This document shows, one piece after another, positions 40,388 through 49,436 of a stretch of 64,000 nucleotides of DNA (its first letter is position 1; each line of letters opens with the position of its first letter). The translations under genes and the position numbers were made by a program. Origin of the DNA: Streptomyces sp. CC0208 (lineage in GTDB: Bacteria; Actinomycetota; Actinomycetes; Streptomycetales; Streptomycetaceae); the NCBI RefSeq assembly GCF_003443735.1, contig NZ_CP031969.1, positions 6,200,001-6,264,000 on the forward strand, given 5' to 3'. The notes below the pieces were generated by a model. It was given only the letters and a program-made list of their open reading frames with translations, was not told where the DNA came from and searched no databases.

Positions 40388-41707
40388 TCAGTCGGACGTG
40401 GGGCCGGCGTGTCGGGCGGGTTCCGGAAGCGTCCGTCCCAGGCGGGCGAGCGGGGACAGGGCCATCACCACCGGTGACAGCAGCATGCCCGCGGCCGTCA
40501 CCAGGAGGCTGGTGCGCAACCCCCACTCCTGCGCGAGGTATCCGCCCAGCAGGGAGCCGAGCGGGGTCAGGCCCATGCCGACGAACGTGATCGTGGCGGC
40601 CGCGCGGCCCTGCATCCCGTCCGGGGTGACCGCCTGCCGGACGGCCATCACCGTGACGTTCACCAGCTGGCCGCCCGCCCCGAACACGAATCCGACCGCG
40701 AGGAGCGCGACGACCGTCATCGCCGAGGAGCCGTGCAGCGCGGGCACCCACAGGAACGCGCCGTCGCCGAGTGCCGCCGCGGACACGAGCACCGCACCAT
40801 GACCGAACCGGCCCGGCAGACGGGCGGCGAGCAGCGATCCCAGGAGCGCACCCGGCCCCGTCGCCGCGAGCGACAGCCCGACGACGGCGCCCGGCAGATG
40901 CAGTTCGCGCGGCAGGAAGAGCAGATGAACGGTCATCAGCGCGGCGAAGGAGAACTGGAAGGCCGCCGAGGCCAGGCACACGGTCCGCAGCGAGGTGTCG
41001 CCGACGACGAACCGCAGGCCCTCGTATATGCGCCGCCCGGTACGAGGCGGGCGCCGCTCCGGGTGCTTTGGGAGATCCGGGACCGATTCGACCCGCCGGA
41101 TCCGTCGGATCGACAGGAACGACAGCGTGAAGAAGAGCGCGCCGACACAGGCGGCGACCGGCGCCGACAGCCATGACACCAGCGCCCCGCCGAGGGCGGG
41201 ACCGCCGATCTGCGCCGCGGACCGGCTGCCCTCCAGCGCGCTGTTGCCCCGCACCAGCTGATCGCGTCTCACCAGCCGTACGAGAGACGACTGGTAGGCG
41301 ACGTCGAAGAACACGGACAGGACGCCGACGGCGAAGACGACCACGTACAGCGCGGGCAGGCCGAGCCCGCCGAGGAGCCCGGCCAGGGCGGCGGCGCCCA
41401 GGGCCAGGGTCCGGCCGGCGTCCGACAGCACCATCACCGTACGGGTCCGCCATCGGTCCACCCACGCACCGACGAAGAGCGAGAGCAGCAGGATCGGCGC
41501 CTGCCCCACCGCTCGCAGGACGCCCAACTCGCCGGCGCCGGCGTCGAGGGTCAGGACGGCGAACAGGGGCAACACCAACAGGCTTGTGTGTTCGCCGAGT
41601 TGGGAGGCCGTCTGGCCCACCCAGAGGCTACGGAAGTCGCCATCCCGCCACAGCCGTGACGGGACGGGCCGAGCGGAATCGGACACGGCGGAGGAAAAGG
41701 ACGGCAC
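40388..41707 (-). CDS. MFS exporter (EntS/MFS_3-like)
   Basis: 439-residue transporter with about 12 membrane helices. LWVGQTASQLGEHTSLLVLPLFAVL at the start and GAWVDRWRTRTVMVLSD (motif A) place it with MFS_3/EntS-like exporters of siderophores and macrolides. I chose GTG 41707, with GAGGA upstream; ATG 41743 is in frame but lies in a region without family similarity. The substrate is unknown. Its 3' side carries the tandem 14-bp repeats. Confidence 0.85.
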   Translation of the reverse strand: MPSFSSAVSDSARPVPSRLWRDGDFRSLWVGQTASQLGEHTSLLVLPLFAVLTLDAGAGELGVLRAVGQAPILLLSLFVGAWVDRWRTRTVMVLSDAGRTLALGAAALAGLLGGLGLPALYVVVFAVGVLSVFFDVAYQSSLVRLVRRDQLVRGNSALEGSRSAAQIGGPALGGALVSWLSAPVAACVGALFFTLSFLSIRRIRRVESVPDLPKHPERRPPRTGRRIYEGLRFVVGDTSLRTVCLASAAFQFSFAALMTVHLLFLPRELHLPGAVVGLSLAATGPGALLGSLLAARLPGRFGHGAVLVSAAALGDGAFLWVPALHGSSAMTVVALLAVGFVFGAGGQLVNVTVMAVRQAVTPDGMQGRAAATITFVGMGLTPLGSLLGGYLAQEWGLRTSLLVTAAGMLLSPVVMALSPLARLGRTLPEPARHAGPTSD

Positions 41708-41908
41708 GGGGGATCCTCGGATCGAAGGCCGGCTGTGCCACACCTCGCGAGGGCAGCACGCGATGACAGGCCGGACGGCCTACGACGTCAACGCGCGCTC
41801 TCGGGACCGGGCATGTCCTCGCTCCTCTCCGGTCACTCGCCGAACAGAACATTAGCCGGGCGCGGCGGGGTATTGGGAGGTCGAAGCCTCTGGTGAGAAG
41901 GAGTCGAG

Positions 41909-42334
41909 ATGACCGACGACGCCTACCTGTTCCTGCTCGACGACGCGTCCGCGCGGCTCGGCGTGGCCCCCGCCGCCGTCGGTGAGCTGGCCTGCATGGA
42001 GACCCCCGCGGTCCGCGCGTGGCTGGACGCCCAGGGGACCACGCCGACCTCCCCGCACCTGCGTCTGCTGCCGCCGGAGGAGACCGCCGCCGTGCCCGAG
42101 GGAGCCGAACGGCTGCCCGTGCCGCTGAGCGACGAGGAACTGAGCCGGGTCCGCCACCATCTGGCACCGGAGTCCCTCGCCGGGGTCGAGGAGGAGCTGC
42201 TCGCCTACCGCGACTACGCGGACGGCCGGGACGGCCTGATCGGACGCGCCCTGGCCGCCGGCGTCCCACCGCACCGCGTCGTCGAACTGACCGGCGTGGA
42301 CCCCGCGACGGTCACCGCCGCCGCCCAGGGCTGA
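41909..42334 (+). CDS. Hypothetical protein, 141 residues
   Basis: Small acidic soluble protein beginning MTDDAYLFLLDDASARLGVAP. I associate it with an uncharacterised Streptomyces family, perhaps DUF6003, but cannot confirm this. The C-terminal segment (GRALAAGVPPHRVVELTGVDPATVTAAA) resembles a helix-turn-helix-like end, though it is too short to call a DNA-binding domain. AGAAGGAG lies before the ATG. It stands between two genes on the opposite strand. Confidence 0.6.
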   Translation: MTDDAYLFLLDDASARLGVAPAAVGELACMETPAVRAWLDAQGTTPTSPHLRLLPPEETAAVPEGAERLPVPLSDEELSRVRHHLAPESLAGVEEELLAYRDYADGRDGLIGRALAAGVPPHRVVELTGVDPATVTAAAQG

Positions 42335-42356
42335 CCGCGAGGCCGCCGCCCCGGCC

Positions 42357-43322
42357 TCACTCACCCGGGCCGGGGTCCGGGTGCACGGCCGACTCGATGC
42401 CGGCGCGGGCCGCTTCCAGCTGAGCGGCGAACGCGATGCCGAGGAACAGCGCGACAGCGGTGAGGTTCGCCCACAGCAGCAGGGCGATGAAGGCCGTGAG
42501 CGGCCCGTACACGGCGCCGAAGGCACCGCTCTCCTCGACGTACAGCGCGAGCAGCCAGGTGGCCGACACCCACAGCAGCAGATGTACGGCCGAGCCGAAG
42601 GCCAGCCAGGTGTAACCGGGCTGCACGCGCCGCGGTGACCAGCGGAAGATCACGGCGGAGGCCACCCAGGCCAGCGCGAGCCCCACCGGCAGGTCCAGCA
42701 CACCCCACCAGCGCGGCCCGCCGCCCTCCCGGCCCGCGGACCGGGCCACCGCGTCGCCCACGGCCTCGCCGGCGACCAGCACCACGAACCCCAGCACCAG
42801 GGGCAGACCGGCGGCGACCGCGAGCACGATCCCGCGCGCGTACTTGCGCGGGAAGGGACGGTCGCGCTCGATGCCGTAGATCCGGTTCGCGCCGCGTTCG
42901 ATCTGGCCCATGGCCGAGGCGAGGTTCAGCAGGGCGAAACCCAGACCGAGCCACAGGGCGAGCGTGCTCCAGACACTGCCGTGCGCGGTGCGCCGCGTCC
43001 CGTCGAAGGCGTCCTTCACGATGTCGGCGCTCGCGCCCGGCACGATCCGGCCGAGTGTCAGCTCGATGATCCGCCCCACGCCCTCCGTGTGCACCGACGT
43101 GGCCAGGCCGACCAGCGCCACGGTGCACGGCACCAGCCCGAGCACCACCTGGAAGGCGAGGGCCCGCGCGTTGGTGAAGCCGTCGGCGTAACGGAACCGC
43201 GCGAAGGAGTCGGTCAGCAGCCGCAGGCCGCCGTAGTGGCGCAGGGCGGTGAACGCCTCGTCTCCGGAGAGCTCGTCCCCGATCATGTCCCGGGTCTGCG
43301 GGACGTGGACGGCGGTACCCAT
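42357..43322 (-). CDS. YihY/UPF0761 family membrane protein
   Basis: 321-residue protein with six hydrophobic helices, formerly called ribonuclease BN-like. The conserved features are ARALAFQVVLGLVPCTVALVG, the central GQIERGANRIYGIERDRPF and the C-terminal YGPLTAFIALLLWANLTAVALFLG. The family's role is unsettled; no nuclease motif is present. ATG 43322 gives a 50-residue cytoplasmic N-terminus. It converges on the 141-aa gene with a 22-bp gap. Confidence 0.85.
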   Translation of the reverse strand: MGTAVHVPQTRDMIGDELSGDEAFTALRHYGGLRLLTDSFARFRYADGFTNARALAFQVVLGLVPCTVALVGLATSVHTEGVGRIIELTLGRIVPGASADIVKDAFDGTRRTAHGSVWSTLALWLGLGFALLNLASAMGQIERGANRIYGIERDRPFPRKYARGIVLAVAAGLPLVLGFVVLVAGEAVGDAVARSAGREGGGPRWWGVLDLPVGLALAWVASAVIFRWSPRRVQPGYTWLAFGSAVHLLLWVSATWLLALYVEESGAFGAVYGPLTAFIALLLWANLTAVALFLGIAFAAQLEAARAGIESAVHPDPGPGE

Positions 43323-43383
43323 GGCGTGGACGCTCCTTGTTCGTACGGCTGGTCCCTGTGCGGTTGCCCCGAGATCCAGGTTG

Positions 43384-43932
43384 TCAGCGTCGCCCGCCGA
43401 ACTCCCACGCGTGGACCTCCACGGCCGCGTACCGGTCCGCGCTCAGCACGGCTCGGGCCCGCTCCGGGTCCGGGGCGCGGACCAGGGCCGCCGTGCCCAG
43501 CCAGGCGGTGGCGTCGTCCGAGAGCAGGGGGCCGTAGGCGATCAGGTCGTCCCTCTCCCGCGGTACGGCGAGATCGACGGCCTCACCCGTGCCGAGACCG
43601 AGCACCAGGTACCGGTCGTCCCCGGTCCGCCCGCCGGGGAAGTCCCACATGGTCCGGCCCAGCAGGTTGCGCCAGCGGCGCAGCAGTACGTCCCGGTACG
43701 CGCCGGCCTGGTAGTTGGGCTCGTCGAACGCGAAAGCGCGGGCCGCGGCGGGGTCGGGCAGGTCGACGATGTGCACACTGCCGGTCGGTGTCTCCCCGTC
43801 GGCGCCGAACGTCGGCCCACGGGCGATCAGTTCGTCCGCGAACCGGTCCATGTAGGACCAGTGCGCTTCCGTCAGCTCCTCCCGCAGGGGCAGCGAGCCG
43901 GGCCGGTCACGGTGGTAACAGAAGAACTCCAT
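43384..43932 (-). CDS. YCII-related double-domain protein
   Basis: 182-residue protein made of two ferredoxin-like YCII-type domains. The first (FFCYHRDRPGS...HWSYMDRFADELIARGPTF..D..TGSVHIVDLPD) and the second (LVLGLGTGEAVDLAVPRERDDLIAYGPLLSDD) show the pattern, with His and Asp residues that form the putative active site in YCII proteins. Function is unknown; relatives are small dehydratase- or chlorite-dismutase-fold enzymes. The start at ATG 43932 is well defined by the conserved MEFFCYHR. Confidence 0.75.
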   Translation of the reverse strand: MEFFCYHRDRPGSLPLREELTEAHWSYMDRFADELIARGPTFGADGETPTGSVHIVDLPDPAAARAFAFDEPNYQAGAYRDVLLRRWRNLLGRTMWDFPGGRTGDDRYLVLGLGTGEAVDLAVPRERDDLIAYGPLLSDDATAWLGTAALVRAPDPERARAVLSADRYAAVEVHAWEFGGRR

Positions 43933-44288
43933 GGCCCCAGAGCCTTGTCGATCTACGTCCGCATCTCAATGGCATTTGCCCGGAAGTGTGTTCGCCGGCC
44001 CGGCGAGCATCGGGGCGAGGCGGGTGGCGAGTTCGGCCATGACGACGTCGATCGGGGCGCCCAGGGTGCTGAGGCTCGCGGGCGACTGAAAACCGTCCGT
44101 TGCTGCGGGCGCCGTGAGTCGAACGCCGGGTCGATCCCCAGCTCCTTTCGGCAGGAGGAACACGCGGATGACGCTGGCCCCAGAGGTCGGCCCCGCTTTC
44201 GTCCAAGCGTCGTCGGTGCTTTGTCCATGGACCGGGCCGTGGCCGGGAGGCGAGGGTCGGTTCATGGACGCGGATCTTGAGGATTGTC
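43933..44288. other. Gene-free stretch, possible gene remnant
   Basis: This 356-bp gap has open frames on the minus strand but no complete gene with a start and ribosome site. One frame ends with SLSTLGAPIDVVMAELATR, which has the look of the last part of a real protein. I cannot assign it. A small ORF on the plus strand ends in the MFS start region and is not convincing. Confidence 0.35.
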
Positions 44289-45515
44289 GTGCATAGTCCG
44301 ACGGTCGAACGGCCACGGATGCCAAGTGGGCTGCTCGCGCTGGCTGTCGGCGGGTTCGGCATCGGGCTGACCGAGTTCCTGATCGCGGGCCTGCTGCCGC
44401 AGGTGGCGTCGAGTTTCGCGGTGTCCGAGGCGGCCGCGGGCCAACTGATCTCCGGATACGCGTTGAGCGTCGCGGTCGGCGCGATCGTCCTGACCGCGGC
44501 GACCGCACGGCTGCCCCGCAAACAGGTCCTGGTCGGCCTGGTGGTCCTGTTCGTCCTCGGCAACTTGCTGTCCGCGATCGCACCGAGCTACCCGGTGATG
44601 CTGTGGGGGCGGATCGTCGCGGCCCTGTGCCACGGTTCGTTCTTCGGCATCGGCTCCCTGGTCGCGCGCAGCCTGGTCGCGCCGGAGCGCAAGTCCCGCG
44701 CGGTGGCCGTCATGTTCGCCGGGCTGACCGTCGCGAACGTCCTCGGCGTGCCGTTCGGCGCGCTGGTGGGGGAACGCTGGGGCTGGCGGGCCGCGTTCTG
44801 GGCGGTCACCGCGGTCGGCCTGCTCGCGCTCGCGGGAATCATCGCGTGCGTGCCGGGCCGCGCCGCTACGACACCGACGACGGAACCGGCGCCCCCCACC
44901 GGTCTGCGCGCCCAGCTCGGCGCGTTCCGGTCCGGGCAGGTCTGGCTCACCCTGGTGGCCACAGCGCTCGGCTACGGCGGGATGTTCGGCGCGTTCAGCT
45001 ATATCGCCTACACGTTCACCGAGGTCGGCGGCTTCTCCTCGGCGGACGTCGCCTGGCTGCTCATGGTGTACGGCGTCGGCCTCGTCGTAGGCAACATGAT
45101 CGGCGGTCGGGCCGCCGACCACGACCGCGACCGTACGCTGCTCCTCGTCCTGGCCGGTCTCACCGTCACCCTGGCCGTGTTCGGACTGCTCGCCGAGAGT
45201 GCCACGGCCTCGGTGGTGCTGGTGTTCCTGATGGGGGTGTTCGGCTTCGCCGGCGTGCCCGGCATGATCACCCGCGTCACCGACCACGCGCAGGGCGCCG
45301 CACTGGCCGCAGGCGCCAATGTGTCCGCGTCCAACATCGGCAACGCGCTGGGTGCCTGGGCCGGAGGCCTCGCCATCACCGCGGGTCTCGGCTACACCGC
45401 ACCGCTCTATGTCGGCGCGGGCATGGTGCTCACGGCCGTCGCCGTCATGGCCGTGGCCGCGCGGCGAGCCGGGGCGGCCGTAAGGCAGCACCGCGCGTCG
45501 TCGCTCCGGCGATGA
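44289..45515 (+). CDS. MFS transporter (AraJ/CmlA-like, DHA1)
   Basis: 408-residue transporter with 12 predicted helices. FGIGLTEFLIAGLLPQVASSF and SGYALSVAVGAIVLTAATARLPRK are typical of DHA1 sugar or drug exporters such as AraJ and CmlA. I start at GTG 44289, with GAGG 6 nt upstream; TTG 44277 in frame is possible. The next 16 bp lead into a decayed dihydrofolate-reductase-like gene, which was probably once cotranscribed. The substrate is unknown. Confidence 0.88.
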   Translation: MHSPTVERPRMPSGLLALAVGGFGIGLTEFLIAGLLPQVASSFAVSEAAAGQLISGYALSVAVGAIVLTAATARLPRKQVLVGLVVLFVLGNLLSAIAPSYPVMLWGRIVAALCHGSFFGIGSLVARSLVAPERKSRAVAVMFAGLTVANVLGVPFGALVGERWGWRAAFWAVTAVGLLALAGIIACVPGRAATTPTTEPAPPTGLRAQLGAFRSGQVWLTLVATALGYGGMFGAFSYIAYTFTEVGGFSSADVAWLLMVYGVGLVVGNMIGGRAADHDRDRTLLLVLAGLTVTLAVFGLLAESATASVVLVFLMGVFGFAGVPGMITRVTDHAQGAALAAGANVSASNIGNALGAWAGGLAITAGLGYTAPLYVGAGMVLTAVAVMAVAARRAGAAVRQHRASSLRR

Positions 45516-45531
45516 CTTCCGCGCGCGGGAG

Positions 45532-46001
45532 ATGGCACCGCAGACCGCCGCGGGCAAGGTGCTCTGGCACTTCACGATGTCGTTGGACGGGTTCGTGGCC
45601 GGTCCCGGGCACACGATGGACTGGATGACGGGGTTCTCGTTCCGGCCCGGCCTCGTCGAGGAGTACGCCGCGACCACCCCGAGGACGCGCCCTCCGCCAC
45701 CGGGGTGACCTTCCTGAGCTGCGACGCCGCCGAGGCCGTCCGGATCGCCCTGGAAGCCGCCGGCGGCAAGAACGTGGAGGTCTTCTCGCCCACGATCGGC
45801 CGGCAGCTCCTCGAACGCGGGCTGATCGACGAGATCGACCTGCACATCGTGCCCGTCCTGCTCGGCGACGGCATCCGGCTGTTCGAGAACCCCGGCGGCG
45901 CTCCCGTCCGCCTCGCACGCCTCGACGGCGGCGACCGCGGGGCCGCGGTGAACGTGCGCTACCGCCCGCTCGTGACCGACCCCAGCCACTCGGTCAGGTG
46001 A
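45532..46001 (+). pseudogene. Dihydrofolate reductase / RibD C-terminal-like protein, broken by internal deletion
   Basis: The first part (from ATG 45532) encodes KVLWHFTMSLDGFVAGPGH, the normal N-terminus of the bacterial DHFR-like family, but it stops at 45706-45708. A different frame then continues with EDAPSATGVTFLSCDAAEAV and AGGKNVEVFSPTIGRQLLERG plus GLIDEIDLHIVPVLLGDGIRLF, the normal C-terminal half. About 40 central codons seen in relatives are missing at about 45680, and the frame changes there. Family members are about 190 residues. The last 43 bp overlap the convergent epoxide hydrolase gene. Confidence 0.8.
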
Positions 46002-46951
46002 CGGCCGACCTCCTCGGGGCGTTCCTGCTGGATCCAGTGGCCGCAGCCGTCGAGGAGGTGGGCGGCGTGCAGACCGGGAAGCGTGGTGGGGAAGGCGTCG
46101 ATGGCGTCGGACAGCCAGGTGGTGGAGGCGTCGAGGGCGCCGCCCAGGAAGAGCGAGGGCCGGCGGATCGGCGCGCCCGCGTAGGCGGCCAGGTCCTTCC
46201 AGTCCTGGTCCATCGCGCGGTAGCGGTTCAGGGCCCCGGTCAGTCCCGTGCGTTCGAACTCCCCGGCGTAGACGTCGAGATCGTCCTCGGTGAGCCAGGC
46301 CGGGAGGCGGCCGGCGGGGAAGCGGTCGCGCAACTGCCCGCCGGGTGCGACGAAGTGCGGGTCGGCGGGCATGTGGTGGGCGTCGGCGGTGGACGTGGGC
46401 ATTGTGTCGGCCGAGAGCGCGGCGTAGAAGCCGGCCAGCCAGCCGCGTACGTCCGGCTCGATCTCCCGCTCGGCGCGGCCGGGCTCCTGGAAGTAGGAGA
46501 CGTAGAACTCCTCCTCCCCGCCGATCCCGGCGAAGACCTCGCTGGGGCGGGGGCCGCCGGGCGGGGTGTACGGCACGCTCAGCAGGGCGACCGCGTGGAA
46601 GACCTCCGGCTTGAGCAGCGCCGAGTGTGCGGCGATCGTCGCGCCCCAGTCGTGCCCGACGACCACCGCGGAGCGCTCGCCGAGCGCCTCCACCACGGCC
46701 GCGTTGTCCTCCACCAGCTCGGTCATCCGGTACGCCGCCACCGCCTCCGGCCTCGAGGAACGGCCGTATCCGCGCACGTCCACGGCGACCGCGCGGTATC
46801 CGGCCGCGGCCAGCACCGGCAGCTGGTGCCGCCACGAGTACCAGGACTCCGGGAAGCCGTGCAGCAGCAGGACGAGGGGCCCGGTGCCCTGTTCCACGAG
46901 GTGGATCCGGCCGGCGGGACCGGGGACCAGACGGTGGGTGAGGTGCGACAT
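45959..46951 (-). CDS. Epoxide hydrolase-like alpha/beta hydrolase
   Basis: 330-residue soluble hydrolase. LLLHGFPESWYSWRHQL holds the oxyanion HGFP motif; VDVRGYGRSSRP is next; the nucleophile aspartate is in VVGHDWGATIA. The C-terminal GCGHWIQQERPEEV supplies the catalytic histidine. This is the pattern of soluble epoxide hydrolases and haloalkane dehalogenase-like enzymes, and HGFPESW favours an epoxide hydrolase. ATG 46951 has GGAGG upstream; in-frame codons further upstream run across the promoter and the divergent GNAT gene. Confidence 0.88.
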   Translation of the reverse strand: MSHLTHRLVPGPAGRIHLVEQGTGPLVLLLHGFPESWYSWRHQLPVLAAAGYRAVAVDVRGYGRSSRPEAVAAYRMTELVEDNAAVVEALGERSAVVVGHDWGATIAAHSALLKPEVFHAVALLSVPYTPPGGPRPSEVFAGIGGEEEFYVSYFQEPGRAEREIEPDVRGWLAGFYAALSADTMPTSTADAHHMPADPHFVAPGGQLRDRFPAGRLPAWLTEDDLDVYAGEFERTGLTGALNRYRAMDQDWKDLAAYAGAPIRRPSLFLGGALDASTTWLSDAIDAFPTTLPGLHAAHLLDGCGHWIQQERPEEVGRHLTEWLGSVTSGR

Positions 46952-47084
46952 GTGTCCTCCGTACGTACGGATACGGGTCACGACGAGCATGCGGGGCGGC
47001 GACGATGTCGCGCGAGGTCTGTTGCCGGTTCGGCAAATCCGCAGGCCGGGGGCGTTGTCAGACCCGGCACTTACGGTGGTCGGC

Positions 47085-47597
47085 ATGGATACGGAGCAGG
47101 TGCGGCTGGTGCCCTGGGCGGAGGGTGACCTCTGGCTGCTGGAGCGGACCAACAGTCCCGAGATGACCGCCCACTTGGGCGGGCCGGAGAGCGAGGAGAA
47201 GCTCGCCGCCCGGCACCGGCGGTACGTCGGTCTGTCATCGGGGCGGATGTACCGCGTCACGCTCGCGGACGGCGGGCAGACCGTCGGCTCGGTGGGGTTC
47301 TGGGAGCGTGCGTGGCGGGACTCCCTGATATGGGAGACCGGGTGGGGGATCCTGCCGGAGTTCCAGGGCCGGGGACTGGCCGCGCGGGCGGCCCGCGCCG
47401 TCGTGGCCGAGGCACGGGCTGCCGGCGGACACCGGTATCTGCACGCGTTCCCGACCGTGGAGCACACCGCGTCGAACGGCGTCTGCCGCCGGGCGGGCTT
47501 CACGCTGCTCGGACAGGTCGAGTTCGAGTACCCGAAGGGGCACTGGAGCACGTCGAACGACTGGCGGTTCGACCTGACCGGCGGGGACGACCGCTGA
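47085..47597 (+). CDS. GNAT family N-acetyltransferase
   Basis: 170-residue acetyltransferase of the RimJ/RimL-like branch. The acetyl-CoA loop is in ETGWGILPEFQGRGLAARAAR (Q-G-R-G-L-A motif), and the end HAFPTVEHTASNGVCRRAGF is the usual alpha-4/beta-7 region with a conserved Asn. ATG 47085 is the only reasonable start and has no clear ribosome site. It is divergent from the epoxide hydrolase, 133 bp away. The substrate is unknown. Confidence 0.85.
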   Translation: MDTEQVRLVPWAEGDLWLLERTNSPEMTAHLGGPESEEKLAARHRRYVGLSSGRMYRVTLADGGQTVGSVGFWERAWRDSLIWETGWGILPEFQGRGLAARAARAVVAEARAAGGHRYLHAFPTVEHTASNGVCRRAGFTLLGQVEFEYPKGHWSTSNDWRFDLTGGDDR

Positions 47598-47668
47598 GAG
47601 CGCGCGCGGGGACGGCCGGTGTCGGGGCGGGCGGTGACAGGACGGGCGGTGACAGGGCGGCCAGGCCG

Positions 47669-48583
47669 TCAGTGGCCGGCGTCCGCCAGTTCCCCGACCA
47701 CCCGGGTCGCCACGGGCACCTTCACCCCGTGCCGGTCCGCCGCGCGCAGCAACGCCCCGCCGATCGCGTCCAGTTCGAGGGGGCGGCCCGCCTCCGCGTC
47801 GCGCTGCATCGACGACTTCGTGCCGGGCGGAAAGGCGTCGTAGCGGGCGAGGGCCCGGGTGGGGTCGGCGGGTCCGCCGCAGGCCGCGCTGACGGCGGTG
47901 GTCTCCTCGACCAGGGCGGTCAGTTCCTCGCGGTGACGGGTGCGTACCTCGCCGAGGGGGAGGGCGTGCAGGGTGGTGAGGAGGGCGAAGGGGGCGAGGA
48001 AGGACATCTTGGCCCACAGGGCGGCGGTCTCGTCGTCCAGGACACGGGTTGCGGGGCCGGCGGCGGCCAGGGCGGAGGCCAGGGCGTCCAGGCGTTCGCG
48101 GGGGACGCCTTCGCCGGTCAGGTCGAGCTCGGCGAAGGGGCTGCCGTGCTCGATGACGCCCGGCGCGACCCTCGTCGACTCGACCCGGATCACCGCGGGG
48201 GCGACCCGGTCCGGGCGGTAGCGGGTGCGCAGGGTCGCCGGGTGCTCGACACCGTTCAGGAGGGGGACGAGCAGGCCGTCGCCCAGGGCGGTGGGCGGGA
48301 CGCGGTCGAGGGCGGAGTGCAGGGAGGTGTGCTTGACGGCGATCACGCAGGCGTCGACCGGTTCGCGCAGCTCGGTGTCGGCCTCGACGGGGGTCGTGAA
48401 GTCGCCGAAGGTGCCGCTGCGGACCTGGATGCCGGCCGTGCGCAGGGTGTCCGCCGTGTCGTCGCCGGCCAGGCAGATCACCCGGTGTCCGGCGCGGGCC
48501 AGGAGAGCGGCGAGGAGGCCGCCGGTGCCGCCCGGGCCCAGGACGGCCACGGTGCGTTTTTGGTGCGCGGAGTCGTGCGCCAT
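47669..48583 (-). CDS. 2-dehydropantoate 2-reductase-like (ketopantoate reductase family)
   Basis: 304-residue NADPH-dependent reductase. The dinucleotide-binding motif LGPGGTGG is at residues 15-22; VPLLNGVEH and ALWAKMSFLAPFALLTTL contain the conserved Asn and Lys of ketopantoate reductases. It could make pantoate for coenzyme A, but Streptomyces often have several paralogues and this may act on another keto acid. It ends 71 bp after the GNAT gene, whose 3' flank has a short GGGCGGTGACAGG tandem repeat. The start at ATG 48583 is supported by the Rossmann fold position. Confidence 0.82.
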   Translation of the reverse strand: MAHDSAHQKRTVAVLGPGGTGGLLAALLARAGHRVICLAGDDTADTLRTAGIQVRSGTFGDFTTPVEADTELREPVDACVIAVKHTSLHSALDRVPPTALGDGLLVPLLNGVEHPATLRTRYRPDRVAPAVIRVESTRVAPGVIEHGSPFAELDLTGEGVPRERLDALASALAAAGPATRVLDDETAALWAKMSFLAPFALLTTLHALPLGEVRTRHREELTALVEETTAVSAACGGPADPTRALARYDAFPPGTKSSMQRDAEAGRPLELDAIGGALLRAADRHGVKVPVATRVVGELADAGH

Positions 48584-48699
48584 GTCGGGTTGTTCCTCTC
48601 GTCGGTCGGCCCCGGGGTCGGTGGCCGCCTCGGCGAGATCATGACATTCGGAACGGGCGGACGGAAGCGCCGATCCGCTCGGGGAGGGAGACTGTCGGT

Positions 48700-48930
48700 A
48701 TGTGCCGCAGTATCAAGACGCTTCGTCCGCCTGTGTTGCCCGAGGAGGCGACGGAGGAGGAGATCCGGGCCGCCGCGCTCCAGTACGTGCGCAAGGTGTC
48801 CGGCTTCCGGGCCCCCGCCGCCCACAACCGCGAGGTCTTCGAACGGGCGGTGGAGGTGATCGCGGAGGCGACGGCGGAGCTGCTGGCGGACCTGGAAGTC
48901 AGGGGAACGGCTCGCCGCGAGGCGGGGTGA
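48700..48930 (+). CDS. DUF2277 family protein
   Basis: 76-residue protein. MCRSIKTLRPP is the diagnostic start of DUF2277, followed by a helical core (EEIRAAALQYVRKVSGFRAPAAHNREVFERAV). Family members are small, widespread in actinobacteria and of unknown function; the conserved Cys and the helical bundle suggest a DNA- or protein-binding role only by analogy. The start at ATG 48700 agrees with the family. It is divergent from the ketopantoate-reductase-like gene. Confidence 0.88.
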   Translation: MCRSIKTLRPPVLPEEATEEEIRAAALQYVRKVSGFRAPAAHNREVFERAVEVIAEATAELLADLEVRGTARREAG

Positions 48931-49436
48931 CCCGGGACGACTCCAGCCGAGAGCAGCGCCGGGTGAGGCGGGCTGCCCCGGCGCGGGGACCGACCCGGGA
49001 CAGGGCCTGCCCGCCGCCGCGGCTCGACCTGCCGGGGGCACGCGGGCTGCGTGGCTCGGCCGGGTAGGCAGCGGATGCATGTCCTCGGTCGCCGATCAGG
49101 TACCGCTGCGGCTGACCTGCCTGCTGGCGCGGGGGCGTGTCGCTGCGCGGTGCTCACCGGTCCGCGGTTGAGGTGCGTCCTGCCGGCGCCGGTCGGGTGG
49201 TGCGCGGTCTGGCCTGCGTGCGGCTCCGCCGGGCGGTAGCCGACGGCCGTCCCGCTCTCGCAGATCGGGTGTTCGGCTTTGACCTGCCTGTGTTGCCGGG
49301 CGGGGCCACCGGGCCGTAGCCGATGTGCGTCCTGCCGGCGCCGGGCGGGTCCGGCATCAGCTTTACCTGTGTGCGAGCGCGGGAGCGTGTCGCCGCGCGG
49401 TCCCACCGGCCCCCGCCGTCGTCCTCGGCGACGCCG
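48931..49436. repeat. 506-bp gene-free region with degenerate repeats
   Basis: No credible gene is present. GTGCGTCCTGCCGGCGCCGG occurs at 49173-49192 and again at 49325-49344. A second pair, GCGTGTCGCYGCGCGGT preceded by CGCGGGRG, occurs at about 49129-49152 and 49379-49402. GGGCSGTAGCCGA is repeated near 49228 and 49312. The open frames here are repeat-driven. Confidence 0.6.

Noticed and set aside
44114..44296. 60-codon plus-strand ORF before the MFS transporter
   Set aside because: It has no ribosome site or recognisable similarity and overlaps the transporter start.
44262..47036. 924-codon minus-strand frame across the MFS, pseudogene and epoxide hydrolase genes
   Set aside because: It is low-complexity His/Asp/Arg-rich and crosses three well-supported genes.
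47628..47655. GGGCGGTGACAGG tandem repeat as a regulatory array
   Set aside because: Only two copies with no symmetry and no promoter nearby; treated as a minor local duplication.
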